64,000 nucleotides of DNA from Nitrosomonadaceae bacterium. Its GTDB lineage: Bacteria; Pseudomonadota; Gammaproteobacteria; Burkholderiales; Nitrosomonadaceae. This document shows, piece after piece, positions 48,508 to 57,620 of the stretch. The notes below the pieces were generated by a model. The model ran no database searches and had not been told where the DNA came from. It was given only the letters and a program-made list of their open reading frames with translations. Within the stretch, counting starts at the first letter, position 1. Every line of letters starts with the position of its first letter. The translations under genes were made by a program, and so were the position numbers. The stretch spans positions 1 through 64,000 of the forward strand of contig JAUSLF010000076.1 in NCBI GenBank assembly GCA_030646695.1. The letters are read 5' to 3'.

Positions 48508-50232
48508 TTACATGGTTCGACTGAGCAGCGCGCGCAACTCGCCGAGTGGACGGGTATTGAGTGTGTTGTGCTTTTCCAGCCAGCCGCGCCGCGCCTGGCC
48601 GATGCCGAAGCGCAGATTGGCAAAGTCAAACGTGCTGTGTGCGTCAGAATTGACACTGACCAGCACTCCCTCCTCCTTGGCCATCTGGCAGTAGCTGTCG
48701 AGTAAATCCAGCCGCTCCGGGTGGGCATTGAGTTCGAGAAAACAGCCACGGTTCCTGGCTTCGCGAATAATGCGCGGCATGTCCACATCGTAGGGGGCCC
48801 GCTGCTGGATCAGCCGTCCGCTGGGATGCGCCAGCATGGTAAAATGCGGATGTGCCATGGCCCGCAGGATGCGTTCGGTCTGGCGGGTACGCGAAAGTTC
48901 GAACTTGCTGTGCACTGCGCCCAGAACCAGGTCGAGTCGCGCCAGCACCTCGTCCGGCAGATCAAGACTGCCGTCTTCCAGGATATCCACCTCTATGCCC
49001 TTGAGCAGGGTAATCCCTTCCAGTTCCGCATTCAGCCGGTCGATTTCCTCACACTGCCGCGCCAGCCGCAGCGGGTCGAGACCGTGGGCCACGCTCAGCC
49101 GGCGTGAATGCTCGGTGATGGCGAGGTATTCAAAACCATATGCTTTGGCGGCAAGCGCCATTTCACGCAGGGTGTTGTGACCGTCAGTGGCTTTGGTGTG
49201 GACATGCAGGTCGCCGCGCAAATCACCCAGCTGCAGCAGCTGCGGCAGTCGCCCGGCTTGCGCCAGCGCAATCTCACCGCGGTTTTCACGCAACTCCGGC
49301 GGGATATAGGGCAGACCGACCGCAGCATAAACCGACTCCTCGCTTTCGCCGTCGATACGGGTTTTCCCGCGATACACACCGTATTCGTTGATTTTCAATC
49401 CGCGTTTCTGCGCCAGCCGGCGGATGGCGATGTTATGTGCCTTGGAGCCAGTAAAGTAGTGCAGCGCGGCGCCGTAGCTCTCTTCCGCGACCACGCGCAA
49501 GTCAACCTGCAGGCCGCAGTGGAGTATGACGCTGGCGCGGGTAGTACCAGCCGCCAGCGTTTCAGCCACTTCCTCATAGCCAATGAAACGCTGTATCACC
49601 GGTCTGGCTGCGGCCGCTGTGACAAGAATATCCAGGTCGCCCACGGTCTCGCGCATGCGCCGGAAACTGCCCGCAACCGTTACCCGTGTTACGCCAGGCA
49701 GCAGCGCCAGGAAGGCTCTTAACGCATCGGCATATTGTGCCGCCACTGCCAGCTTGAAGCGGCGCGTCTGGCTGGCATGTGCCTCGACCGCCTGCAGGAT
49801 ATTGAGTTCGCTCTTTTCGCCAAAACCCGGCAGCATGCGGATGCGGCCGTCGCGCGCAGCACGATAGAGTTGCTCGACGGTCTGCACTTCAAGATCGTGA
49901 TACAGCGCCTTGACTCGCTTGGGGCCAAGACCAGGAATTTTCAGCAGCTCGGTGATGGCGGGCGGCAATTCCTGGCGCAGACGTTCCAATAAGCTGCAAC
50001 GGCCGCTGGCAACTATCTCCCTGATCTTGGCAGCAAGGTCGTCACCGATGCCGGGCAGGCGTGTCAGATCCTCGCCTTTTTCCAGCAGCAGGTAGACTTC
50101 CTCGGAAAGTTCGCCGATGCTGCGCGCGGCATTGCGGTAGGCACGGATGCGGAATGGATTCGCCCCCTGGATCTCAAGCAGATCGGCAATCTCCTCAAAG
50201 ATGGCAGCGACATCGGCGTTGTGACACGGCAT
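48508..50232 (-). CDS. polX: Family X DNA polymerase/3'-5' exonuclease PolX
   Basis: The start at ATG 50232 (MPCHNADVAAIFEEI) behind GGGAGAATC gives 574 residues. The N-terminal HhH domain has FRIRAYRNAARSI and LPGIGDDLAAKI. The nucleotidyltransferase core has AGSFRRMRETVGDLDILV. The C-terminal PHP exonuclease domain has GDLHVHTKATDGHNTL, ITEHSRR and VSVNSDAHST. It fills gaps in base-excision repair and removes 3' damage. It shares its upstream region with the divergent archease-rtcB pair. Confidence 0.94.
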   Translation of the reverse strand: MPCHNADVAAIFEEIADLLEIQGANPFRIRAYRNAARSIGELSEEVYLLLEKGEDLTRLPGIGDDLAAKIREIVASGRCSLLERLRQELPPAITELLKIPGLGPKRVKALYHDLEVQTVEQLYRAARDGRIRMLPGFGEKSELNILQAVEAHASQTRRFKLAVAAQYADALRAFLALLPGVTRVTVAGSFRRMRETVGDLDILVTAAAARPVIQRFIGYEEVAETLAAGTTRASVILHCGLQVDLRVVAEESYGAALHYFTGSKAHNIAIRRLAQKRGLKINEYGVYRGKTRIDGESEESVYAAVGLPYIPPELRENRGEIALAQAGRLPQLLQLGDLRGDLHVHTKATDGHNTLREMALAAKAYGFEYLAITEHSRRLSVAHGLDPLRLARQCEEIDRLNAELEGITLLKGIEVDILEDGSLDLPDEVLARLDLVLGAVHSKFELSRTRQTERILRAMAHPHFTMLAHPSGRLIQQRAPYDVDMPRIIREARNRGCFLELNAHPERLDLLDSYCQMAKEEGVLVSVNSDAHSTFDFANLRFGIGQARRGWLEKHNTLNTRPLGELRALLSRTM

Positions 50233-50421
50233 GCGGGATTCTCCCTGGTTTGATCTTCGCTGCAACAGCCAGATACAACAGGCTGCTGCAGAACTTGTAG
50301 TAATCAGCCTAGTATATCCAGCTGGCTAAAGCTATTTTGTAGTATGGTTTATTTAACGGCGGGTGCGCAGCGAAGATCAATACGGCAGAATAAACCACAG
50401 CGAGCCACACTAAGCCACACC

Positions 50422-50838
50422 ATGCTAACCTCATCTTCACTGTATTTTGAACATGATGCCGATATCGGCATCATTGGTCGCGGCACGACTGTGGAACAGG
50501 CATTTGAAGAAGCCGCGCAGGCAGTATTTGCCATTGTCACGAATCTTGATCTGGTGCAACCAAGCAGCACCTTAACGCTCGAGTTCGAAGAAGCCGACCC
50601 CGAGCTCGCGCTGGTCACCTGGCTGAACCTGCTACTCGGAAAGGCACGTGAGCAAGGCATGATATTCAGCCGCTTCCACGTGCAGCATCATGGCAGTAAA
50701 TGGCGCGCCGAAGCCCTGGGTGAAAAGTGGCACGCCGGTCTGGAGCGCGGCGTGGAAGTAAAAGGCGCGACCCTGACCATGCTGTCGGTGAAACAAACCG
50801 GGGCGATGTGGGAAGCCCGTTGTATCGTGGATGTGTGA
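50422..50838 (+). CDS. Archease
   Basis: The start at ATG 50422 (MLTSSSLYFEHDADIGI) gives 138 residues; the upstream part of the frame is unlike the family. It has H-D-A-D-I-G-I-I-G-R-G near the start, LEFEEADPELALVTWLNLLL and a conserved C-terminal acidic end. Archease activates RtcB by speeding its guanylylation. It overlaps the start of rtcB, so the two are translated together. Confidence 0.9.
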   Translation: MLTSSSLYFEHDADIGIIGRGTTVEQAFEEAAQAVFAIVTNLDLVQPSSTLTLEFEEADPELALVTWLNLLLGKAREQGMIFSRFHVQHHGSKWRAEALGEKWHAGLERGVEVKGATLTMLSVKQTGAMWEARCIVDV

Positions 50839-50839
50839 C

Positions 50840-52267
50840 ATGAATTTACAGCAATTACGCCAGTTGCAACCCTATCTCTGGAGCCTGCCACGCGCGTCCG
50901 GCGAGCAACGCGCGGAGGTGCTGCTGTATGGCACCGCACCGCTGCTTGCGAGCATGGACGACAAGGTGCTGGAGCAAATCGCCAATGTTGCCGCGCTGCC
51001 GGGCCTGGTCGGCGCCGCGATGACCATGCCGGACGCACACTGGGGCTATGGCTTCCCCATAGGCGGGGTGGCGGCGTTCGATGCTGAACAGGGCGGCGTG
51101 ATTTCCGCCGGCGGCGTCGGCTTCGATATTTCCTGCGGCATACGCTGCCTGCGCAGCAACCTCGATTTGTCCGACGCGGCCGCACACTTCACCAGGCTTG
51201 CGGACACACTGTTCCATGCCATTCCCGCCGGCGTGGGAGAAGAAGGTGAGCTAAAACTGAACCCCGCACAACTCGACCAGGTGCTGCAAGATGGTGCACA
51301 CTGGGCGGTACAACACGGTTATGGCAATGCTGCCGACCTGGAATATGTGGAAGAACAGGGCCGCGTTACCGGCGCCGTGCCGAATTACGTATCGGAGCTA
51401 GCCAAGAAACGCCAGCGTGGTGAAATGGGCACGCTTGGTTCCGGCAACCATTACCTTGAAGTGCAAGTGGTGGAACGCATTTACGATAACGCTGCGGCAC
51501 TGGCCTTTGGACTGCATCCAGGCCAGATCGTGATTTCGATTCATTGCGGCTCGCGCGGGTTGGGGCATCAAATCGGCACCGATTATCTGCTGATGCTGGC
51601 CAAGGCTGCCAGCCGCCTTGGCATTCACTTGCCCAACCGCGAGCTGGCTTGCGCGCCGATCAAATCGCCGGAGGGCCGGCAATATCTCGGGGCGATGAAT
51701 GCCGCAATCAACTGCGCACTCGCCAACCGGCAAATCCTGACATATCTGACGCGCAGCGCCTGCGCGCAAGTTTATCCTCATGCCGAGCTTGAAACCCTGT
51801 TTGATGTTTCGCACAATACCTGCAAGGTGGAAACACACGAAATCGACGGCAAACCCAGGCTGCTGCATGTGCACCGCAAAGGCGCGACGCGCGCATTCGG
51901 CCCTGGGCACGCCATGCTGCCAGAACGCTATCGTGCGGCAGGTCAGCCGGTTGTCATTGGCGGCAGCATGGGTACCGGCTCGTATATCCTCGCCGGCGCC
52001 AGTGGCAACCCGGCATTCTCCTCAGCCAGCCACGGTGCCGGCCGCGCCATGAGCCGGCATCAAGCATTGGCACGCTGGCATGGCCGTGAACTGATAAACG
52101 AACTGGCGCAACAAGGCATACTGATCCGCACGCGTTCAATGCGCGGGGCGGCAGAGGAAGCGCCAGGCGCATATAAGGATGTTGACCTGGTGGCAGAAGC
52201 GACGGAACAGGCGGGACTCGCCCGCCGGGTAGCTTTCCTGCGACCCAAAGTATGTGTCAAAGGATGA
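50840..52267 (+). CDS. rtcB: RtcB RNA ligase
   Basis: The start at ATG 50840, overlapping the archease stop, gives 475 residues. It has GLVGAAMTMPDAHWGYGFPIGG, GGVGFDISCG (Cys metal ligand), GTLGSGNHYLEV, SIHCGSRGLGHQ, FDVSHNT and the guanylylated His in ASHGAGRAMSR. It joins 2',3'-cyclic-phosphate or 3'-phosphate RNA ends to 5'-OH ends with GTP and Mn2+. It has no RtcA or RtcR neighbour, but is placed among stress genes, suggesting RNA repair after damage. Confidence 0.95.
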   Translation: MNLQQLRQLQPYLWSLPRASGEQRAEVLLYGTAPLLASMDDKVLEQIANVAALPGLVGAAMTMPDAHWGYGFPIGGVAAFDAEQGGVISAGGVGFDISCGIRCLRSNLDLSDAAAHFTRLADTLFHAIPAGVGEEGELKLNPAQLDQVLQDGAHWAVQHGYGNAADLEYVEEQGRVTGAVPNYVSELAKKRQRGEMGTLGSGNHYLEVQVVERIYDNAAALAFGLHPGQIVISIHCGSRGLGHQIGTDYLLMLAKAASRLGIHLPNRELACAPIKSPEGRQYLGAMNAAINCALANRQILTYLTRSACAQVYPHAELETLFDVSHNTCKVETHEIDGKPRLLHVHRKGATRAFGPGHAMLPERYRAAGQPVVIGGSMGTGSYILAGASGNPAFSSASHGAGRAMSRHQALARWHGRELINELAQQGILIRTRSMRGAAEEAPGAYKDVDLVAEATEQAGLARRVAFLRPKVCVKG

Positions 52268-52285
52268 CTTTCTTCAGGAGGTAGC

Positions 52286-52726
52286 ATGTATCAACGTATT
52301 TTGATTCCGGTTGACGGCAGCCCGACTTCCGACCGGGCGCTGCAGGAAGCGCTCAGGCTTGCGCAGCAGCAAAACGCGCAACTGCTGCTGCTACACGTGA
52401 TAGAGGAGATCCGCTTTGTGGACATTGAAAGTTCCATCAATTATGCCGAGCTGCTGGAAAGCATGAGAAACAGCGGTACGAAAATCCTGACGCAAGCGCA
52501 AACGGTGGTACAGCAGGCAGGCATGACAGCGGAAGTAAAACTGCTCGAAGCAGGTGGTGAACGCGTCGCCAGCGTAATCGTGGCGGAAGCCGAACGCTGG
52601 CCGGCAGACTTGATCGTAATCGGCACCCATGGCCGTTCCGGCTTCAGCCGCCTGCTATTTGGCAGTGTCGCCGAAGGAGTGGTGCGTACGGCGCAGGTAC
52701 CCGTGTTGCTGATTCGCGGCGGCTGA
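52286..52726 (+). CDS. uspA: Universal stress protein A family
   Basis: A 146-residue single USP domain: ILIPVDGSPTSDRALQEALRLA at the start and the ATP-binding loop VIGTHGRSGFSRLLFGSVAEGV near the end. The G-2X-G-9X-G(S) pattern predicts ATP binding. It has an AGGAGG ribosome site and lies 18 bp after rtcB, so is probably cotranscribed. Confidence 0.92.
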   Translation: MYQRILIPVDGSPTSDRALQEALRLAQQQNAQLLLLHVIEEIRFVDIESSINYAELLESMRNSGTKILTQAQTVVQQAGMTAEVKLLEAGGERVASVIVAEAERWPADLIVIGTHGRSGFSRLLFGSVAEGVVRTAQVPVLLIRGG

Positions 52727-52786
52727 CGCCTGATATGGATCAGCGCCGAGGTTTCGACTGCAACCGCCCACAGGCGGAATCTGTCT

Positions 52787-53374
52787 GTGACGAAAACCGT
52801 GCTTGACGCCGGCGATGCCCTGATCGTCGCCGATGTGCAGAACGATTTTTTGCCGGGCGGCAGCTTGGCTGTGCCGCTGAGTGACGAGATCATCCCGCTA
52901 CTTAATCGTTATATTGAGCTGTTTCATGCGCATGGGCTGCCGATTTTCGCTATTCGCGACTGGCACCCGCCGGATCATTGCTCTTTCCTGCAACAGGGCG
53001 GTCCGTGGCCGCCGCACTGCATCGCAGCCACGCCGGGTGCGGCGTTCCCCGCCGCTCTGAAGTTACCCAGCGATACCCGCATCATCTCCAAGGCTACCAG
53101 CCGGGAGCAAGATGCCTACTCCGGCTTTGCCGGCACCCAACTCGACGCCTTACTGCAAGCATGCAACGTTCGCCGGGTATTCGTCGGCGGGGTCACCACG
53201 GAGTACTGCGTGCTCAATACCGTGAAGGATGCCCTGCAGCACCACTACACGGCCTTCATCCTGGTGGATGCGGTGCGTGCGCTTAATATGACAGCAGGTG
53301 ACGGCCCGCAGGCGCTGGAAACAATGGCGCACTTGGGCGCAGTTCCGCTCCACTTTGAGGCACTCAGCGCATGA
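52787..53374 (+). CDS. pncA: Nicotinamidase
   Basis: A 195-residue isochorismatase-fold enzyme starting at GTG 52787 behind AGGCGGA. Catalytic Asp is in VADVQNDFLPGGSLAV, metal-binding Asp/His in RDWHPPDHCSF, Lys in ISKAT and nucleophile Cys in GGVTTEYCVLNT. It deamidates nicotinamide to nicotinate. Its stop overlaps the NAPRTase start (ATGA), so the two steps of NAD salvage are coupled. Confidence 0.92.
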   Translation: MTKTVLDAGDALIVADVQNDFLPGGSLAVPLSDEIIPLLNRYIELFHAHGLPIFAIRDWHPPDHCSFLQQGGPWPPHCIAATPGAAFPAALKLPSDTRIISKATSREQDAYSGFAGTQLDALLQACNVRRVFVGGVTTEYCVLNTVKDALQHHYTAFILVDAVRALNMTAGDGPQALETMAHLGAVPLHFEALSA

Positions 53375-54726
53375 ACCCGCTGTCCAGCCCCCTGCTGACC
53401 GACCTTTATCAGCTGATGATGCTGCAAAGCTATCTCGAGCGCGACATGGAAGACACCGCAGTGTTTGAGTTGTTTGTGCGCAAGCTTCCGCCAGGGCGAA
53501 ATTTCATGGTTGCGGCTGGGCTGGAACAGGTGTTGGATTTTCTCGAGAATCTGAAATTTTCGCCGGAAGAATTGACCTGGCTCGCCAGCCGTTTCCCGCC
53601 AGCCGTCATCGCGTACTTCGAGCGGTTTCGTTTCAACGGCGATGTTCACGCCATGCCGGAAGGCACGATATTTTTTCCAAATCAACCCATCCTGCGGATT
53701 ACCGCCACGCTGCCGCAAGCCCAACTGGTCGAATCGCGTGTCATGAATCTGCTGCATTTCGAGACGCTGATTGCCTCTAAGGCTGCCCGCTCGGTGCTGG
53801 TAGCGCCGGACAAGCTGCTGGTGGATTTCGGCATGCGCCGGGCACACGGCGCGGAGGCGGCGTTACTCGCTGCGCGGGCGAGTTATCTGGCAGGATTTTC
53901 CGGCAGCGCCACCGTGCTGGCCGGAACGCTGTATGACGTTCCGCTGTTCGGCACCATGGCGCACTCCTACATCCAGGCACATGCCGATGAAGCAACCGCT
54001 TTCGAGTATTTCGCCCGTTCCCATCCGGACAACGTGATTCTGCTGATCGACACCTATGACACCGAAGCCGCCGCAGCCAAGGTGGTCACCCTGGCGCGCA
54101 AGCTGCGGGCGGATGGCATCAGCGTCAAGGGCGTGCGCCTGGACAGCGGCGATCTTGCGGCACATGCCAAGCAGGTGCGGCAAATACTCGACACGGGCGG
54201 ACTGCAGCAGGCAACCATTTTTGCCAGCGGCAATCTGGACGAATACCGGCTGCACGCGCTGCTGTCATCCGCGGCACCGATAGACGGCTTTGGTGTAGGC
54301 ACTGCGCTGGATATTTCCAGCGACGCACCGTCGCTGGACTGTGCCTACAAATTGCAGGAGTATGCCGGCAAACCGCGCCGCAAACGCTCGGAGGGCAAGG
54401 CCACCTGGCCGGGAAGAAAACAGGTTTACCGCAACTACAGCGCCGACGGCTGCCTGGCTGACGATGTGGTGGCGCTGGCGGAAAATGATCCGCATGCGGG
54501 ACAAGCGCTGCTCCAGCCGGTAATGCGGGCAGGCCAGCGCATCCCGGCGAATAACACGCTGCATCAACTACGCCAGCAGACATTGGCGGGATATGCCCAT
54601 CTGCCGCACACAATGGCCACACTCGACACTGCTCCCGCCTACCCGGTAACGATATCCGCAGCATTGCAGGCATTGGCGCACCAGCTGGATGCAGAGCAGG
54701 CAGCCCAGGCGCAACAAGCAGAATAA
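53371..54726 (+). CDS. pncB: Nicotinate phosphoribosyltransferase
   Basis: A 451-residue protein with LLTDLYQLMMLQSYLERDM, FELFVRKLPPGRNFMVAAGLEQ, DFGMRRAHGAEAA, GTMAHSYIQAH, IDTYDTEAAAAKV, VRLDSGDL and DGFGVGTAL. These are typical NAPRTase blocks. It converts nicotinate and PRPP to nicotinate mononucleotide. The C-terminus beyond about 410 is Ala/Gln-rich. It is coupled to pncA and ends 3 bp from the convergent ATPase gene. Confidence 0.93.
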   Translation: MNPLSSPLLTDLYQLMMLQSYLERDMEDTAVFELFVRKLPPGRNFMVAAGLEQVLDFLENLKFSPEELTWLASRFPPAVIAYFERFRFNGDVHAMPEGTIFFPNQPILRITATLPQAQLVESRVMNLLHFETLIASKAARSVLVAPDKLLVDFGMRRAHGAEAALLAARASYLAGFSGSATVLAGTLYDVPLFGTMAHSYIQAHADEATAFEYFARSHPDNVILLIDTYDTEAAAAKVVTLARKLRADGISVKGVRLDSGDLAAHAKQVRQILDTGGLQQATIFASGNLDEYRLHALLSSAAPIDGFGVGTALDISSDAPSLDCAYKLQEYAGKPRRKRSEGKATWPGRKQVYRNYSADGCLADDVVALAENDPHAGQALLQPVMRAGQRIPANNTLHQLRQQTLAGYAHLPHTMATLDTAPAYPVTISAALQALAHQLDAEQAAQAQQAE

Positions 54727-54729
54727 CTA

Positions 54730-57405
54730 TTACCCGCAAAAACGCCGCAGCAATGCCTTGCGCAATTCGTCCAGGACCAGCATGGCAAAGGCAAAAGGGA
54801 GGGTATACAGCCAGACATCGATACCGATGGGCGCGGTGCCGAACAGGTGATTGCCTAACGGCGTATAAACGATCAACAGGATCAGGATGATTTCCGCTGC
54901 AATCCCCAGCAGCAGCAAGCGGTTGCCGAACCATGCAAAACGGAAAACCGACTCTGTGGGATGACGGCAAATGAATACATTCATCAACTGCATCACGATG
55001 ATGGCTGACAGACATGCAGTGGTGGCTTGCAAGTACAGCGTGTCATCAATAGCCAGCGTTTGCCCGTAGTGCCAGCCGCCGTTATGCAGCACAAAAAAGA
55101 ACGCCGCCATCGCTGCCAGCGCTTCCATCAAACCTAGAAAAAGATAAGCGCGTAACAGCAAGGGCCAGTGCAGCAGCCGTTCGCTGCGTGCGCGCGGCGG
55201 CCGCAGCATCACGTCGTCACGCGGCGCCTCCGTCCCCAGCGCCAATGCTGGCAGCATATCAGTGCCAAGATCCACCGCGAGGATTTGCACGATGGTGAGC
55301 GGCAGCGGGATTTTGAACAGCACGAAAGCCAGATAGGGAATGAGTTCGGGAACATTCGAGGTGAGAATGTAGGTCATGAACTTGCGAATGTTCTCGAATA
55401 CCGCGCGTCCTTCCTCGATCGCTGCGACGATGCTGGCAAAATTATCATCGAGCAGGATGATGTCAGCAGATTCCTTGGCGACATCGGTGCCGGAGATGCC
55501 CATGCTGATGCCGACATCCGCCGCTTTCAACGCCGGTGCGTCGTTGACGCCGTCGCCGGTTACCGCCACGATTTCGCCCTTCTTCTTCAGCGCCTGCACG
55601 ATGCGCATTTTCTGGTCCGCCCCCACCCGCGCAAAAATTATTTCCTCTGCATCCAGCGCCAATTGCAACTGGATTTGTGACATGCGCCGTAATTCATCGC
55701 CCACAATGATCAGCGGGGTTTGTGCCAGGCCGATTTCGGCGGCGATAGCTCGGGCGGTATGAGGGTGATCTCCCGTTACCATGATCACCTTGATGCCTGC
55801 TGCGCGGCAGCGGACAATTGCTGCGGGAACCTCTGCCCGTGGCGGGTCTTCTATCCCCACCAGTCCGCATAGGGTCAGTTCTTCCTCCAGGCGTCCATGC
55901 GCAGAGCCTGGAACACTGCGGCGGTAAGCCAGGGCGAGCACACGCAATCCCTGCACTGCCATGTTTTCCTGGGCCTGCAACAAATGCTGTTGCTGCTCAT
56001 CGTCCAGAGCCTGTATCGCGCCGTTCAGATGGATGTCGCGACACAGTGGCAGCACGGTTTCCAGCGCGCCTTTGCAATACAGCATGTTGCCGCCGGGTGT
56101 TTGGTACAGCAGCGACAGGCGCTTGCGATCGGTATCGAAGGGAATTTCATCAATCCGCTTATAGTCTGGCTGCAGTGTGATGGCCGTGTGCGCCAGCTCA
56201 AGCAATGCGATTTCCATTGGGTCGCCGAGCAGGACCTGCTTGCCCTCCTGCTCGCTCTGTTTCAGATTGTGGCAATACATTGCCACAGCGAACAGCGGGT
56301 TGTCGCGCTGCTGGGCAACATCAACCGGCAAGTAAAATTTCCCGGACAGAAACAGTTTTTTTACCATCATGCGGTTCTGCGTCAGCGTTCCGGTTTTGTC
56401 GGTACAGATTACCGTGGTCGAACCCAGCGTTTCCACTGCCGGCAGATGTCGCACCAATGCATTTTTCTTCGCCATGCGCTGGGTGGCCATGGCCAGCGCC
56501 AGAGTCACCGTGGGCAGCAATCCCTCCGGGACATTGGCCACGATGATGCCGATGGCGAAAATCAAGTTCGGCCAGAAAGGCAAACCCAGCCACAGACCGA
56601 TCAGGAAAAACACCACACCGATCAGCACCGACAGCATTGCGATGAAACGGCTCAGGCGCATGATTTCAAGTTGTAACGGCGACAGTGCTGCACCCGTCAC
56701 CTGGGTTAAATGCGCGATCTTGCCGAACTCGCTATGCATGCCAGTGGCGTAGACCAGCGCCCTGGCTTCCCCCGACACCATGGTGGTGCCGGCGAGCAAC
56801 ACATTGCGGCTGTTCTGCGCTTCGTCCTCGCCGGAGTGCTCAGAGTTGCGCGCCTGGGACAGCGACTCGCCGGTAATCGTGGCATTGTTGACGCGCACAC
56901 CGAAGGCTTCGAGCAGGCGGCAATCAGCTGGAATGGCGTCGCCGTCCGCCAGCAGGATCACATCCCCCGGTACCAGTTCAGCCGCCGGCATTTGCCTGAT
57001 AGTGCCGTCGCGCATCGCCTTCACTTGATGGGGCAGCAGATTGCGCAGCGCAGCCACTGCCTTTTGCGCGCGGTATTCCTGCCAGAATGAAAACACGCCG
57101 TTGACCACGATCACACCCATGATGGCGTAGCCCAGCATGGCCATGCCTTGCCCCGGCTCGTTCCATTCGGCGATGAAAGCAAGGGTGACGGCAAACCACA
57201 GGATCAGCGCAAAAAAATGGGTGAACTGTTTGATAAAATCTGGCAGCAGGCGTTGTTCGCTGACTTCTTCCACGCGATTCGGTCCGTATTCCTGCAACCG
57301 TCTGCGCGCCTCATGCTCAGACAATCCACCCGGACTGCTGTGCAGACTGGCATAAGCCTGTTCCACAGTAAGCTGGTGAATCAGATAACTATCCCGTTTC
57401 ATCAT
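54730..57405 (-). CDS. Cation-transporting P-type ATPase (P2 type)
   Basis: An 891-residue pump. It has an N-terminal cation_ATPase_N domain (QLTVEQAYASLHSSPGGLSEHEA), actuator loop TITGESLS, M4 motif VANVPEGLLPTVTLALAMATQRMAKKN, phosphorylated Asp in CTDKTGTLTQNRMM (about residue 336) and hinge TGDGVNDAPALKAADVGI, with about ten membrane helices. The PEGLLPT motif is of the kind found in Na+,K+/H+,K+- and Ca2+-type pumps, so the ion is uncertain (Ca2+, Na+ or H+). An upstream palindrome at 57477 may be an operator. Confidence 0.9.
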   Translation of the reverse strand: MMKRDSYLIHQLTVEQAYASLHSSPGGLSEHEARRRLQEYGPNRVEEVSEQRLLPDFIKQFTHFFALILWFAVTLAFIAEWNEPGQGMAMLGYAIMGVIVVNGVFSFWQEYRAQKAVAALRNLLPHQVKAMRDGTIRQMPAAELVPGDVILLADGDAIPADCRLLEAFGVRVNNATITGESLSQARNSEHSGEDEAQNSRNVLLAGTTMVSGEARALVYATGMHSEFGKIAHLTQVTGAALSPLQLEIMRLSRFIAMLSVLIGVVFFLIGLWLGLPFWPNLIFAIGIIVANVPEGLLPTVTLALAMATQRMAKKNALVRHLPAVETLGSTTVICTDKTGTLTQNRMMVKKLFLSGKFYLPVDVAQQRDNPLFAVAMYCHNLKQSEQEGKQVLLGDPMEIALLELAHTAITLQPDYKRIDEIPFDTDRKRLSLLYQTPGGNMLYCKGALETVLPLCRDIHLNGAIQALDDEQQQHLLQAQENMAVQGLRVLALAYRRSVPGSAHGRLEEELTLCGLVGIEDPPRAEVPAAIVRCRAAGIKVIMVTGDHPHTARAIAAEIGLAQTPLIIVGDELRRMSQIQLQLALDAEEIIFARVGADQKMRIVQALKKKGEIVAVTGDGVNDAPALKAADVGISMGISGTDVAKESADIILLDDNFASIVAAIEEGRAVFENIRKFMTYILTSNVPELIPYLAFVLFKIPLPLTIVQILAVDLGTDMLPALALGTEAPRDDVMLRPPRARSERLLHWPLLLRAYLFLGLMEALAAMAAFFFVLHNGGWHYGQTLAIDDTLYLQATTACLSAIIVMQLMNVFICRHPTESVFRFAWFGNRLLLLGIAAEIILILLIVYTPLGNHLFGTAPIGIDVWLYTLPFAFAMLVLDELRKALLRRFCG

Positions 57406-57476
57406 TTCACTTCCAAAGTGAAATTGGCATGCTTTGATGTCACCAGCGGACCCTCTGCAAACTGTTCGACGCCGAT

Positions 57477-57492
57477 CCCGGAAAATTCCGGG
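57477..57492. promoter_or_regulatory. 16-bp perfect palindrome between the ATPase and alcohol dehydrogenase genes
   Basis: CCCGGAAAATTCCGGG is a perfect palindrome 72 bp upstream of the ATPase start, in the 215-bp gap between divergent genes. Its position suits an operator for a dimeric regulator. It has no loop, so is not a likely terminator. The regulator is not identifiable here. Confidence 0.35.
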
Positions 57493-57620
57493 TAGCGTCT
57501 ATAGCATAGCGTTAAACTGTAAAAAGAGCGGTCAATTGCCGGGTTCAGGTTGAGAACATGGTATGGGTCGGGTAGCCTGGCAGGCTGATGTATTTTTGAA
57601 TTTGACTACCGAGGATACCC

